From assembly GCF_000737765.1 (NCBI RefSeq), contig NZ_JPRI01000001.1, positions 930,001-994,000 of the forward strand: a DNA stretch of 64,000 bases, in the 5' to 3' direction. Positions 34,191-43,872 of the stretch are shown one piece after another (the stretch's first letter is position 1; every line of letters starts with the position of its first letter). This stretch comes from Chryseobacterium vrystaatense. GTDB taxonomy: Bacteria; Bacteroidota; Bacteroidia; Flavobacteriales; Weeksellaceae. Both the position numbers and the translations under genes were made by a program. The notes beneath the pieces were generated by a model. That model had not been told where the DNA came from, ran no database searches, and saw only the letters and a program-made list of their open reading frames with translations.

Positions 34191-35093
34191 ATGAAAAAAA
34201 TCATAAGCCTATTCTTGCTGCTTTTTATATATAATCTGAGTTTTTCCCAGGAACTGCTTGCAACGGTACAGATCAACTCCCAACAGCTGGGAGGAAGTAA
34301 CCAGCAGGCCTATAAAGCTCTGGAGAAAAGCCTTAGAGACTTTATCAACAATACAAGCTGGACCGGAAAGAAACTTCAGAATTTCGAAAAGGTAAAATGT
34401 AACTTTGCCGTCGTGATTGCGGAAAGAGACGGGAATAGATTCAAAGGAAGCATTGTAATCCAGGCTGTTCGTCCGGTGTACAATACCAGCTACGAGTCAC
34501 CTTTAGTTAATCTTCAGGACCAGAGATTTGCTTTTGAATATGTGGAAAATGAAAATCTTGTATTTAATGAAAGACAATTCTCAGGGAAAAACCTTATTGA
34601 TGTTGTCAGCTTTTATGTATACGTCATTTTAGGTTATGATGCAGACAGCTTCCAGTCTATGGGAGGAACTCAGTGGTTTGCAAAAGCTCAGCAGATAGCT
34701 CAAAACTCTCAGAACAGGAACTATGAAGGATGGAATGTCATCAATGAGCCACGAAGCCGTACAATCTTGATCAATGAGATCATCAATCCAAACTGGAGCC
34801 AGCTGCGGTCTACCATGTATACTTACCATAGAGCTGGTTTAGATAATCTGTTTAATCAGGATCAGACTACAGCGAAAAAGGTAATCTTTGATGCCCTTAT
34901 GCAGCTGAAAATGTATGAAAACTCCTTTCAGCAGTCTTATTACTTCAATCTTTTTCTGGACAATAAAAGTGATGAGATATTTAATGTTTTCAATTCCGGA
35001 AACAACGGAGGTATCGTTATTAATGATCTTAAACAGCTGATGATGACGCTTTCTCCAAAAAATTCGGAGAACAAGTGGAATAAATGGAAATAA
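34191..35093 (+). CDS. DUF4835 / PorD-like secreted protein
   Basis: 300 residues with a signal peptide ending NLSFSQ. The family features ATVQINSQQLGGSNQQAYKA, LQDQRFAFEYVENENLVF and VVSFYVYVILGYDADSF are clear. I recall the family DUF4835 being renamed PorD, a type IX secretion accessory protein; that link is from memory. It sits between coaBC and recN, separated from coaBC by 36 bases. The location is periplasmic or outer-membrane associated. Confidence 0.8.
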   Translation: MKKIISLFLLLFIYNLSFSQELLATVQINSQQLGGSNQQAYKALEKSLRDFINNTSWTGKKLQNFEKVKCNFAVVIAERDGNRFKGSIVIQAVRPVYNTSYESPLVNLQDQRFAFEYVENENLVFNERQFSGKNLIDVVSFYVYVILGYDADSFQSMGGTQWFAKAQQIAQNSQNRNYEGWNVINEPRSRTILINEIINPNWSQLRSTMYTYHRAGLDNLFNQDQTTAKKVIFDALMQLKMYENSFQQSYYFNLFLDNKSDEIFNVFNSGNNGGIVINDLKQLMMTLSPKNSENKWNKWK

Positions 35094-35112
35094 AGATCCA
35101 TTACTTTCAGCT

Positions 35113-35143
35113 ATTGAATACTTAATTCTAAATTCTATATTTG
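35113..35143 (+). promoter_or_regulatory. Promoter of recN
   Basis: ATTG (35113-35116) and TATATTTG (35136-35143) are 19 bases apart, a close match to the Bacteroidota -33/-7 consensus. The start site would be near 35149, about 23 bases before the recN start codon. Confidence 0.65.
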
Positions 35144-35171
35144 CATTACCTAAAGTAATCAGCTATTATCC

Positions 35172-36821
35172 ATGCTTTCGAGAATTTACATTAAAAACTT
35201 TGCTTTGATTGATACTCTTGAAGTATCATTGAATACCGGTTTGCAGGTCATTACCGGTGAAACAGGAGCAGGTAAATCTATTATATTAGGTGCCTTAAGG
35301 CTTATCCTTGGCGAAAGAGCCGAAACAAAATCTATTTCTAAATCAGAGGAAAAAAGTATTGTCGAAACGGAATTTGCTTTAAATAACCAGTTCAAAAAAT
35401 TCTTTATTGAAAATGATCTGGATTATGAGCATCAGACCATCATAAGAAGGGAAATCCTTCCTTCCGGGAAATCCAGAGCCTTCATCAATGATGTGCCTGT
35501 GACCCTTGATGTACTGAAAGAACTTTCTTCCAAGCTGATTGATATTCATTCACAGTTTGAAACCTCAAACCTTTTTACTTCAGAATATCAGTTTAAAATT
35601 ATTGACGGACTTTCTGAAAACAAAAAAAATATTGAAGATTATCAGAATGAATTTTCAGACTTTCAAAGTTTAAAAATACAGCTTAAAAAACTTCAGACAC
35701 AGCTTGCTGAGAACAGGAAAGAAAGTGATTACAAAGAATTTTTGCTGAACGAACTGGAAGAAATCAAATTGGATGATGTAGATTATGAAGACCTGCAGAA
35801 TCAATTGTCTGTTCAGGAAAATGCTGAAATGATCTCTGAAAACCTTGTACAGGTTCTGTCAAGATTTCATCAGGAAGAAGTTGGAATCCTGTCATTCTTT
35901 AATGAAGCGAAAAACAAACTGTCCAGAATTGCTGAAGTCTCAAATACCTTTGCAGAACTTGATGAAAGGCTGGAAACCTCATTTGTAGAGCTGAAAGATA
36001 TTATCTCCGAACTTGAAAATGAGTCAGAAAGAATAGAAATCAACCCAGCTAACCTGGCGATCCTTGTTGAGCTTAATAATAAAATCAATGCTCTGTTTTT
36101 AAAACATAATGTTTCTGACATAGATGAACTGAAAGAGCTAAGAGATCAGTTGGCAGGTGAACAGAAAGGGGCTTCAGAACTCGAAGATCATATCGCTGAG
36201 ATTCTTGAAAATATTTCTAAAAAGGAGAAAACACTTCAGTCTCTTGCCGAAAAACTTTCAAAAAACAGGAAAAAATCAGTTCCTGTTTTCATCAAAAAAG
36301 CAGAAGGACTTCTTAAAAAACTAGGTCTTGAAAAAGCAAAAGTTGATATTGAACTTCAGGATACAGCGGAATTTAATGCATTTGGAAAAGAAAACATACA
36401 GCTTTTATTCCAGGCCAATTCCGGGTTTCCTTTAAAACCTATCCAGACTGCTATTTCCGGAGGTGAAAGATCCAGAGTGATGCTTGCCGTTAAAAAGATT
36501 ATTGCCGAAAGTGATGAACTTCCAACCCTGATTCTGGACGAAATTGATACCGGAGTTTCTGGAAAGGTAGCTGAAGAGATCGGAAATCTGATGAGAGAAA
36601 TGTCAGCAGATATGCAGCTGATTGTTATTTCCCACCTTGCACAGGTGGCTGCCAAAGGAAATAACAATTATAAAGTGGTAAAACGGGATGTTTCCGGAAA
36701 AACACAATCAACCATCATTGCTTTAAACGAAGAAGAAAAACTGAACGAAATAGCCCAGCTTCTTTCAGGAAGTAAAATTACAGAAGCTGCTCTGGCACAG
36801 GCAAAAGAATTAATAGGCTAA
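35172..36821 (+). CDS. recN: DNA repair protein RecN
   Basis: 549 residues, the usual RecN length. It is an SMC-like ATPase with Walker A GETGAGKS near residue 29, a coiled coil of about 150-400 rich in Glu, Lys and Leu, the ABC signature ISGGERSRVMLAVKK, Walker B LILDEIDTGVSGKVAEEIG and the switch histidine VISHLAQVAAKG. RecN acts early at double-strand breaks, tethering DNA ends. It has its own promoter, so it can be induced separately from the bamD cluster. Confidence 0.95.
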   Translation: MLSRIYIKNFALIDTLEVSLNTGLQVITGETGAGKSIILGALRLILGERAETKSISKSEEKSIVETEFALNNQFKKFFIENDLDYEHQTIIRREILPSGKSRAFINDVPVTLDVLKELSSKLIDIHSQFETSNLFTSEYQFKIIDGLSENKKNIEDYQNEFSDFQSLKIQLKKLQTQLAENRKESDYKEFLLNELEEIKLDDVDYEDLQNQLSVQENAEMISENLVQVLSRFHQEEVGILSFFNEAKNKLSRIAEVSNTFAELDERLETSFVELKDIISELENESERIEINPANLAILVELNNKINALFLKHNVSDIDELKELRDQLAGEQKGASELEDHIAEILENISKKEKTLQSLAEKLSKNRKKSVPVFIKKAEGLLKKLGLEKAKVDIELQDTAEFNAFGKENIQLLFQANSGFPLKPIQTAISGGERSRVMLAVKKIIAESDELPTLILDEIDTGVSGKVAEEIGNLMREMSADMQLIVISHLAQVAAKGNNNYKVVKRDVSGKTQSTIIALNEEEKLNEIAQLLSGSKITEAALAQAKELIG

Positions 36822-36870
36822 AAATCTGTAACATATTTTACATTATATTTACTAATATAAAAACTAAAAT

Positions 36871-38337
36871 ATGTTTCTAAAGTTTCTGAGACTTGAAATA
36901 AAAAGCTTTTTTCGCGGTACTTCTCTAGGCGTGAATCTTGCCATGAAGATTCTCCGTTTTATTGGAGTCCTCTATTTTATGGCTTGTATGGCCGGGGGTG
37001 CATTTGCTGCTTTCTACTACGTACAGAAAGAAATGCATCTGGATCCTTTGAGGGTTGTTTCAAAATACCTCGTGATGGCATGGGCTGCAGATCTGATTTT
37101 CAAATACATCTGGCAGGAAATGTCAACACAGAACATTAAGCCGTTTCTTACTCAGAATATTCCGAAGAATGCGCTGGTCAATTATATGCTCATTAAAACT
37201 TTTCTTTCCCCGTTAAGCTGGCTGAACTCTTTATTCTTTATCACTTTTTCGGTCATAGCATTATTTAACGGATATAGTACATTTGGAGTTTTGACTTGGT
37301 TAGTTGGGATTTCTTTTTTATTCTATCTTAATAATTTCATTAATATTCTGTTTAACGACAAAGAAACCGTTGCCATTATCATAGGCTGTATTTTTGCGGC
37401 GGTTGCTGGTCTTGGGTATTATAATGTAGTATCTGTACTTTCATACTCAGAGAAATTGATATATGGTTTCTACCAGACACCTTATTTAATTCTCATTCCC
37501 ATTGTATTGTTTTTTGGTCTGTGGAAAATATGTTTTAGCTACGTTCGAAAAGAATTTTATCTTGATCAGGGGCTTGAAGCAAAAAAACAGTTCGGAAAAA
37601 CAGAGAATATTGCGTTCTTAAACAGATACGGTGTCATTGGGACATTTATTAATAACGATATAAAAATGTTAAGACGTAATAAGGTAACCAAAGGAATTCT
37701 TATCGGAAGTTTTTTCTTTCTTTTTTACGGAATGCTGATGTATACCTCAACAATTTATAAGACACCGGCCATGATGATGTTTATGGGACTGTTTGTGACA
37801 GGAGGGTTTCAGTTTTTGTTCGGACAGAGGGTGCCGGCTTTCGACAGTTCTTACTATCCGTTGATGATGACACTTAACGTTCCTTACAAAGAATATCTCA
37901 AAGCAAAATGGTGGCTCATCAATATGGTCACTGCTGCTTCTATTGTTATCGCTATGTTTTATGCCTTTTTCGGTTGGGAGGTTTATGTTACATTCTTTGC
38001 TGCAGGCATATATAATATTGGAGTAAATTCCCAATTGACCCTTTGGTCTGGGGCATTTAATAAAACTCAGATCGACCTTAATTCAAAAGAAAAAAGGATC
38101 GGACAGAAAAACAGTTTTAATCTTAAGTCTATTCTTCTTCTGATCCCTAAAATGCTTCTTCCTATGGGGGTCTTTGCTTTGTCAAAATACTTTTTTGGAA
38201 TGACAGCTGGAGTAGTAAGCATAGGACTTTTAGGGCTTATAGGGTTTCTACTGAGAGAAAAAATATTTGATATCATCGTAAAACAATATAAACGCGAAAA
38301 ATACAGTACACTGGACGCATTTAAAAACAAAGACTAA
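36871..38337 (+). CDS. DUF5687-type ABC transporter permease
   Basis: 488 residues with about ten hydrophobic segments and no signal peptide. It begins MFLKFLRLEIKSFFRG, a start shared by exporter-type ABC permeases of Bacteroidota, and has the basic cytoplasmic loop INNDIKMLRRNKVTKG. I associate it with DUF5687 from memory. The ATPase gene follows after three bases, making this the membrane half of a two-gene ABC exporter. The substrate is unknown. A DyP peroxidase gene follows the ATPase by 16 bases and is probably in the same transcript. Confidence 0.75.
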   Translation: MFLKFLRLEIKSFFRGTSLGVNLAMKILRFIGVLYFMACMAGGAFAAFYYVQKEMHLDPLRVVSKYLVMAWAADLIFKYIWQEMSTQNIKPFLTQNIPKNALVNYMLIKTFLSPLSWLNSLFFITFSVIALFNGYSTFGVLTWLVGISFLFYLNNFINILFNDKETVAIIIGCIFAAVAGLGYYNVVSVLSYSEKLIYGFYQTPYLILIPIVLFFGLWKICFSYVRKEFYLDQGLEAKKQFGKTENIAFLNRYGVIGTFINNDIKMLRRNKVTKGILIGSFFFLFYGMLMYTSTIYKTPAMMMFMGLFVTGGFQFLFGQRVPAFDSSYYPLMMTLNVPYKEYLKAKWWLINMVTAASIVIAMFYAFFGWEVYVTFFAAGIYNIGVNSQLTLWSGAFNKTQIDLNSKEKRIGQKNSFNLKSILLLIPKMLLPMGVFALSKYFFGMTAGVVSIGLLGLIGFLLREKIFDIIVKQYKREKYSTLDAFKNKD

Positions 38338-38340
38338 TCT

Positions 38341-39060
38341 ATGATTACTATCAATAACTTATCCAAGACATACGGAACTGCTACAGTTCTTAATATTGAG
38401 CACCTTGAAATTACAAATGGTGAGACATTCGGGCTGGTAGGAAACAATGGGGCCGGAAAGACCACGCTTTTTAGTCTGATGCTAGACCTGATTCAGCCTA
38501 CAACAGGTTTTGTAAGTATTGAAGGAATCAAAGTGAATAAGTCTGAAGCTTGGAAAAATAAAGTTTCTGCTTTTGTAGATGATACATTCCTGATAGGCTA
38601 TCTCACACCTGAAGAATACTTTTATTTCATCGGGGAGCTGAGAAGCCAGAATAAAGCTTCTATCGATGAGTTTCTGAAACCTTTTCATGATTTTTTTAAT
38701 GGAGAGATTCTCAATTCAGGAAAATATGTTCGTGATTTATCGAAAGGAAACCAAAAAAAAGTAGGAATCGTGGGGGCACTTATCGGAAACCCTGAGATTA
38801 TCATCCTGGATGAGCCCTTTGCAAATCTGGATCCCTCGACTCAAATCAAACTTAAAAATTTAATTAAGGAACTTTCTAAGGAAGATGGAGTGACTTTTCT
38901 GATCTCAAGCCATGATCTTTCGCATACCACGGAAGTCTGTAATAGAATCGTTGTCGTCAATAAAGGGATACAGGTGAAAGATATTCAAACTAATCCTGAG
39001 ACATTAAGAGATCTGGAACAGTATTTTGCGGATCAGGTTGCTGCACCTTCAGAAGTTTAA
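38341..39060 (+). CDS. ABC transporter ATP-binding protein
   Basis: 239 residues. Walker A is GNNGAGKTT, the Q-loop region follows, and the signature is LSKGNQKKVGIVGAL (a variant of LSGGQ). Walker B is IIILDEPFANLDPS and the switch is LISSHD. It resembles the CcmA/ABC-2 exporter class. It is coupled to the DUF5687 permease three bases upstream. It lacks a fused membrane domain and any C39 peptidase, so it is not a double-glycine peptide processing transporter. Confidence 0.9.
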   Translation: MITINNLSKTYGTATVLNIEHLEITNGETFGLVGNNGAGKTTLFSLMLDLIQPTTGFVSIEGIKVNKSEAWKNKVSAFVDDTFLIGYLTPEEYFYFIGELRSQNKASIDEFLKPFHDFFNGEILNSGKYVRDLSKGNQKKVGIVGALIGNPEIIILDEPFANLDPSTQIKLKNLIKELSKEDGVTFLISSHDLSHTTEVCNRIVVVNKGIQVKDIQTNPETLRDLEQYFADQVAAPSEV

Positions 39061-39076
39061 TTCATAAAACAAAATA

Positions 39077-40012
39077 ATGAGCATTGAATCACAAAATGTT
39101 ACGGACTATCCTAACAGCAATACTATTTTTATGGTATGGAAACTTAATGACGGCCCCCAGCTGAAAGAAGCGTTTCAGCAGCTCTGTGCTTTGATTCTTA
39201 ACCTAAATAATTCAGCTTTTAACAGATTTCCAGACAGCAGAGCAAGCTGTGTCATGGGGATTGGTTTTCATGCATGGAAAAAATTGAACCTTTCAACAAC
39301 CCTTCCTAAAGAACTTGTAAATTTTGAAGAGATTAAAGGGGTGAAACATACTGCCGTTTCTACTTCAGGAGACCTTCACTTTCATCTGAGAGCAGATAAT
39401 AACAGCCTTATTTTCGATATGGCAATAGAGATATCAAAATTATTGGCGCCGGTTGCAGAAAGTATTCTTGAGATCCATGGATTTAAGTATTGGGATGCAC
39501 GTTCTATTCTTGGTTTTGTAGATGGAACGGAAAATCCACATGGAGAAGACCGGGATTATTTTGCTAAAATAGGGGATGAGGACTTACAGTATAAAGGAGG
39601 CAGCTACCTGTTTGTTCAGAAATATATGCATAATATGGATGCATGGAAAGGGCTTTCTACAGAACAGCAGGAAAGAGTAATCGGACGGTCCAAAGAAAAT
39701 GATATTGAAATGTCTGATACTGTAAAACCGTCCAATTCCCATATTGCTTTGGCTAATATTGAAGGAGAAAATGGGGAAGAACTGAAGATCGTACGGGATA
39801 ATATGCCTTTCGGAAGTCCTTCTTCCAATGAATTTGGCACTTATTTCATTGCTTATTCCAGTACATTTAGCACGACTAAGAAAATGCTAACCAATATGTT
39901 TGTGGGCGACCCTCCAGGCAATTATGACAGGATTTTAGATTTTAGTACAGCAGTAACGGGAACACTTTTCTTTGTTCCGACAAGAAATATGCTGGATGAA
40001 TTTTCAGGATAA
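39077..40012 (+). CDS. DyP-type heme peroxidase
   Basis: 311 residues without a signal peptide. The DyP motif GFVDGTENP is at 146-154 (catalytic Asp149). The proximal heme ligand is His222 (KPSNSHIALAN), and the distal arginine is Arg240 (KIVRDNMPFG). The mutual spacing equals that of Rhodococcus DypB (Asp153, His226, Arg244), so the active site is complete. Such enzymes use peroxide to oxidise dyes, phenolics or metal ions, and some are encapsulin cargo. No encapsulin gene is visible and no cargo tail was recognised. It follows an ABC exporter pair by 16 bases, and a terminator follows it. Confidence 0.92.
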   Translation: MSIESQNVTDYPNSNTIFMVWKLNDGPQLKEAFQQLCALILNLNNSAFNRFPDSRASCVMGIGFHAWKKLNLSTTLPKELVNFEEIKGVKHTAVSTSGDLHFHLRADNNSLIFDMAIEISKLLAPVAESILEIHGFKYWDARSILGFVDGTENPHGEDRDYFAKIGDEDLQYKGGSYLFVQKYMHNMDAWKGLSTEQQERVIGRSKENDIEMSDTVKPSNSHIALANIEGENGEELKIVRDNMPFGSPSSNEFGTYFIAYSSTFSTTKKMLTNMFVGDPPGNYDRILDFSTAVTGTLFFVPTRNMLDEFSG

Positions 40013-40015
40013 TAA

Positions 40016-40044
40016 AAAGTCCGGGAAATTATTTCCCGGACTTT
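40016..40044. terminator. Strong bidirectional terminator
   Basis: A perfect 13-bp stem AAAGTCCGGGAAA/TTTCCCGGACTTT with a three-base TTA loop lies between the convergent DyP and GG-peptide genes. Confidence 0.85.
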
Positions 40045-40056
40045 CTATCAATTATT

Positions 40057-40263
40057 TTAGATTGGATCTTCCTCTATCGGAACTGCGCACATATTAACGT
40101 GAACCATACACATTCCCTGACATGGGTTTTCTGTATAAGCACTACAACACGCATAGTAACCGTTATACTGGATCAGGTACCAGTTAGTAGGGCAGCGTGG
40201 AATGACTGCACCGCCAAATACATCTTTAAGGTTGGCTCTGCTGAATTTTTTTAGATTTTTCAT
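40057..40263 (-). CDS. Double-glycine leader, six-cysteine bacteriocin-like peptide (copy A)
   Basis: 68 residues. The leader MKNLKKFSRANLKDVFGG ends in Gly-Gly, the cleavage site of C39-type peptidase transporters. The 50-residue core has six cysteines arranged C-x14-CC-x7-C-x3-C-x6-C, with a conserved YNGYYACC and NPCQGMC. Chryseobacterium genomes carry many MKNLKK leader peptides annotated only as bacteriocin-like. It is downstream of its paralogue by 30 bases and shares a terminator with the DyP gene. No transporter, immunity protein or maturation enzyme is adjacent. The core could be disulfide-rich or modified; its activity is unknown. Confidence 0.8.
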   Translation of the reverse strand: MKNLKKFSRANLKDVFGGAVIPRCPTNWYLIQYNGYYACCSAYTENPCQGMCMVHVNMCAVPIEEDPI

Positions 40264-40293
40264 AGCAAAATATAATTAGGCTCTACTATAGTT

Positions 40294-40488
40294 CTACATG
40301 GGATCTCCCGAGCACATTCCCTCTGGAATAAGGCAGAATGTTCCCTTGCATGGATTTCGTTCAGGAGGCATCGAAAGGCAGCAGGCATGATAACCGTTAA
40401 ATTCCAAATGAATCGTAGTACCCGGACATGTGTGTCCTCCCAAAATTTCTCTTAAGTGATCTCGGTTTAATTTTTTTAGATTTTTCAT
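40294..40488 (-). CDS. Double-glycine leader, six-cysteine bacteriocin-like peptide (copy B)
   Basis: 64 residues. The leader MKNLKKLNRDHLREILGG is nearly identical in plan to copy A. The 46-residue core has C-x14-CC-x9-C-x4-C-x6-C, with FNGYHACC and NPCKGTFC aligned to copy A. The first and last cysteine spacings are identical between the two copies, although other residues have diverged, which implies selection on the cysteine framework. Transcription on the minus strand would run from about 40500 through both copies to the 40016-40044 terminator. A weak TATAATTG box lies at 40508-40515. Confidence 0.8.
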   Translation of the reverse strand: MKNLKKLNRDHLREILGGHTCPGTTIHLEFNGYHACCLSMPPERNPCKGTFCLIPEGMCSGDPM

Positions 40489-40596
40489 AAGAATAGTTTA
40501 AAAATTACAATTATATCCCTAATATAGGAAAAAATATTAAATCGTAAATATGCTTTGTAAAAAATTGTAATTCAGTGTTTTGATAAAAAGAGAAAA

Positions 40597-40613
40597 CCTC
40601 AGAATTTCTGAGG
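40597..40613 (-). terminator. Terminator of fumC
   Basis: On the minus strand CCTCAG/CTGAGG with an AAATT loop is followed by TTTTC. It lies about 30 bases after the fumC stop. Confidence 0.7.
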
Positions 40614-40641
40614 CTTTCTACTATTAGTTTATAGTGAGATT

Positions 40642-42036
40642 TTATTTAAGGCTTCCGACCATGTCTTCCGGCTTTACCCATTCGTCAAACTGCTCTGCAG
40701 TTAAAAAGCCTAGATTAACAGCTTCTTCTTTTAGAGTAGTTCCATTTTTATGGGCTGTTTTTGCGATTTTTGCTGCATTTTCATAGCCTATGTGGGTATT
40801 TAGAGCGGTAACAAGCATTAGTGATTTGTCTACCAGTTCTTTGATTCTTTCATGATTAGGCTCAATTCCTTCTGCACAATGGTCATTGAATGATATACAT
40901 GCATCAGCAATCAGTTGCGCTGACTGCAGGAAGTTGTATGCCATCACCGGTTTGAAAACATTAAGTTCGTAATTTCCCTGAGTTCCGGCAAAAGATATTG
41001 TCGTGTCATTTCCAAGAACCTGAGCACAAACCATAGTCAATGCCTCATTCTGTGTAGGGTTTACTTTCCCCGGCATAATAGAAGATCCCGGTTCGTTTTC
41101 GGGAATATGAATCTCTCCGATTCCCGAACGCGGTCCGGATGCCAGTAATCTGATATCCTGAGCTATTTTAAATAAAGAGACGGCCAGTTGCTTTAGAGCT
41201 CCATGAGATTCCACAATGGCATCGTGAGCCGCTAAAGCCTCAAATTTGTTTTCAGCTGTGACGAACGGATGGTTTGTAAACTTTGCAATATATTCAGCTA
41301 CTTTTACATCGTAGCCATTTGGTGTATTAAGTCCTGTACCTACAGCGGTACCGCCCAAAGCGAGTTCAGAAAGGTGTGGCAGGGTGTTTTTTAAAGCACG
41401 CAATCCATATTCAAGCTGAGCCTTGTAGCCTGAAAATTCCTGTCCAAGAGTAAGAGGAGTAGCATCCATAAGATGGGTTCTCCCGATTTTTACAATATCT
41501 TTAAACGCGTCAGCTTTGGCAGCAATCGTGTTTTTTAATTTTTCAACCGCTGGGATTGTTACTTCCACCACCTTTTTATAAGCTGCAATGTGCATGGCTG
41601 TTGGGTAGGTGTCATTGGAAGATTGTGATTTGTTGACGTCATCATTCGGATGAATTTCAGATTTATCACCTAAAGTTCCTCCATTGTTTACGTGGGCTCT
41701 GTTTGAAACGACTTCATTAATATTCATATTCGACTGTGTTCCCGAGCCCGTTTGCCAGATCACCAGAGGAAACTGGTCGTTGAGTTTTCCTTCGAGGATC
41801 TCATCACATACTTTAGAGATCATATCCCTTTTTTCTGCAGGAAGAACTCCCAGATCCGTATTAGTATACGCTGCTGCTTTCTTTAAAAAAGCAAAAGCTT
41901 CAATGATTTCGTGGGGCATAGAACCCTCAGGGCCGATCTTAAAATTATTTCTGGAACGCTCAGTTTGTGCACCCCAGAATTTGTCTGCAGGTACCTGAAC
42001 CTCTCCCATAGTGTCCTTTTCGATTCTGTAATTCAT
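40642..42036 (-). CDS. fumC: Class II fumarate hydratase
   Basis: 464 residues from the ATG at 42036, which begins the conserved [20 protein letters not shown]; an in-frame extension to 42084 has no support. The superfamily signature [15 protein letters not shown] and the [14 protein letters not shown] and [14 protein letters not shown] elements are intact. It is an iron-independent, oxygen-stable homotetramer interconverting fumarate and malate in the TCA cycle. It is divergent from a class I fumarase across 135 bases. Confidence 0.95.
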   Translation of the reverse strand: MNYRIEKDTMGEVQVPADKFWGAQTERSRNNFKIGPEGSMPHEIIEAFAFLKKAAAYTNTDLGVLPAEKRDMISKVCDEILEGKLNDQFPLVIWQTGSGTQSNMNINEVVSNRAHVNNGGTLGDKSEIHPNDDVNKSQSSNDTYPTAMHIAAYKKVVEVTIPAVEKLKNTIAAKADAFKDIVKIGRTHLMDATPLTLGQEFSGYKAQLEYGLRALKNTLPHLSELALGGTAVGTGLNTPNGYDVKVAEYIAKFTNHPFVTAENKFEALAAHDAIVESHGALKQLAVSLFKIAQDIRLLASGPRSGIGEIHIPENEPGSSIMPGKVNPTQNEALTMVCAQVLGNDTTISFAGTQGNYELNVFKPVMAYNFLQSAQLIADACISFNDHCAEGIEPNHERIKELVDKSLMLVTALNTHIGYENAAKIAKTAHKNGTTLKEEAVNLGFLTAEQFDEWVKPEDMVGSLK

Positions 42037-42147
42037 TGTGATTGAAATTTTTATAAAGTTAATCATAAACGCAGAATCCCACAATTTATAATCATTATAA
42101 ATATCAATACAGGTGAGTGATTTTACTCATGTTTTTTAGGGATGACG

Positions 42148-42155
42148 TATTTTTG
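42148..42155 (+). promoter_or_regulatory. Promoter -7 box of the class I fumarase
   Basis: TATTTTTG matches TAnnTTTG, 17 bases before the start codon at 42172. Confidence 0.6.
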
Positions 42156-42171
42156 CACAAACAAAAATTGA

Positions 42172-43779
42172 ATGGATTTTAGATATCAGGATCCGTATCC
42201 GATCCAGAAAGATGATACGGTGTATAAAAAATTGACATCCGACTATGTAAAGGTTGAAAAACTAGGCGAGAGAGAAATTTTAACAATTGATCCTAAGGGA
42301 TTGGAGCTGTTGGCTGAAGAAGCTATGGCTGATGTATCTTTCATGCTTCGTTCTTCGCATCTTGAAAGTCTTAAGAGAATTATCGATGATCCTGAAGCAA
42401 CAGATAACGACAGATTCGTTGCCTATAACCTTCTTCAGAATGCTGCCGTTGCGGTTGAAGGAGCTCTTCCTTCATGCCAGGACACCGGTACAGCTATTGT
42501 GATGGGTAAGAAGGGAGAAAATGTTTACACCGGAGCAGACGATGGAGAATATCTGAGCAAAGGAATTTACAATACCTATCAGAAGAGAAACCTGAGATAT
42601 TCGCAGGTCGTTCCTTTAACGATGTTCGAAGAAAAAAATTCCGGATCCAATCTTCCCGCACAAATTGATATTTATGCTAAAAAAGGAGATTACTACGAAT
42701 TTCTATTTTTGACGAAAGGAGGTGGATCTGCCAATAAAACATTTTTATACCAAAAGACAAAATCATTATTGAACGAAAAGTCTCTTGAAGCTTTTGTAAA
42801 AGAAAGAATTTCAGACCTTGGAACCGCTGCCTGTCCACCCTATCATCTGGCACTTGTTATTGGTGGAACTTCTGCTGAAGCAAACCTTGCTGCCGTAAAA
42901 AAAGCATCTGCCAAATATTATGACCACCTTCCAACAGAAGGGAATGAAGCAGGACAGGCTTTTAGAGATTTGGAATGGGAAGCGAAAGTTCAGAAGATTT
43001 GCCAGGAAAGTGCCATCGGAGCACAATTTGGTGGTAAATACCTTACCCATGATGTACGAGTGATCAGACTTCCCCGACACGCAGCTTCTTGTCCGGTAGG
43101 AATGGGAGTTTCATGTTCTGCTGACAGAAATATCAAAGGTAAAATTACGAAAGACGGTATTTTCCTTGAACAGCTGGAAGAAAATCCAAAAAGATTTTTA
43201 CCCGACACTCCTCCACACTTAGAAGAGGCTGTTGAAATCAACTTGAACAAGCCAATGCCTGAGATATTGGCTGAGCTGTCAAAATATCCAATTAAAACAA
43301 GACTGAAACTAAACGGTACGCTGATCGTTGCCAGAGATATTGCTCATGCAAAAATTAAAGAGATCATCGACAGCGGAAAGCCTATGCCGGAATATTTTAA
43401 AAATCATCCGATCTATTATGCCGGACCGGCAAAAACTCCGGAAGGAATGGCTTCAGGAAGTTTCGGACCTACAACTGCCGGAAGAATGGACGTCTATGTT
43501 GACGAATTCCAAAGCCACGGTGGAAGCATGATCATGCTTGCTAAAGGAAACAGAAGTAAAGACGTTACCGATGCATGTGGAAAATATGGAGGGTTCTATC
43601 TGGGATCAATCGGAGGACCAGCAGCGATTCTTGCCAAAGACAATATTGTTGCCGTAGACATCGTAGATTTCCCTGAGCTGGGGATGGAAGCGGTAAGAAA
43701 AATTGAAGTGAAAGACTTTCCGGCGTTCATCATTACGGATGATAAAGGCAATGATTTCTTCGCAGATCTGGCTCACTAA
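42172..43779 (+). CDS. fumA: Class I (iron-sulfur) fumarate hydratase
   Basis: 535 residues, the length of E. coli FumA/FumB (548). The three [4Fe-4S] cysteines are visible in [26 protein letters not shown] and [12 protein letters not shown]. The C-terminal domain includes [20 protein letters not shown] and [12 protein letters not shown]. It catalyses the same reaction as FumC but is sensitive to oxygen, superoxide and iron starvation. The symbol fumA is by family; it could equally be called fumB. Confidence 0.93.
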   Translation: MDFRYQDPYPIQKDDTVYKKLTSDYVKVEKLGEREILTIDPKGLELLAEEAMADVSFMLRSSHLESLKRIIDDPEATDNDRFVAYNLLQNAAVAVEGALPSCQDTGTAIVMGKKGENVYTGADDGEYLSKGIYNTYQKRNLRYSQVVPLTMFEEKNSGSNLPAQIDIYAKKGDYYEFLFLTKGGGSANKTFLYQKTKSLLNEKSLEAFVKERISDLGTAACPPYHLALVIGGTSAEANLAAVKKASAKYYDHLPTEGNEAGQAFRDLEWEAKVQKICQESAIGAQFGGKYLTHDVRVIRLPRHAASCPVGMGVSCSADRNIKGKITKDGIFLEQLEENPKRFLPDTPPHLEEAVEINLNKPMPEILAELSKYPIKTRLKLNGTLIVARDIAHAKIKEIIDSGKPMPEYFKNHPIYYAGPAKTPEGMASGSFGPTTAGRMDVYVDEFQSHGGSMIMLAKGNRSKDVTDACGKYGGFYLGSIGGPAAILAKDNIVAVDIVDFPELGMEAVRKIEVKDFPAFIITDDKGNDFFADLAH

Positions 43780-43822
43780 TTAGTTTAAAATAAAAATAAA
43801 TTATAAAATAGGGCTTGTATGT

Positions 43823-43854
43823 TTTGTGTACAACACAAAAAAGTCCTATTTTTG
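43823..43854 (+). promoter_or_regulatory. Promoter of the small membrane protein gene
   Basis: TTTG (43823-43826) and TATTTTTG (43847-43854) are 20 bases apart. It lies inside a longer in-frame reading from 43819, so that longer start is excluded in favour of 43873. Confidence 0.65.
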
Positions 43855-43872
43855 CCTAAAATCTTTAAGAGA

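Noticed and set aside
38341..39060. ABC ATPase as the exporter/processor of the nearby double-glycine peptides
   Set aside because: It has neither a C39 peptidase nor a fused membrane domain and lies on the opposite strand in a separate transcript.
43819..43872. N-terminal extension of the small membrane protein
   Set aside because: The region contains the promoter (TTTG-N20-TATTTTTG), so it cannot be translated from that transcript.
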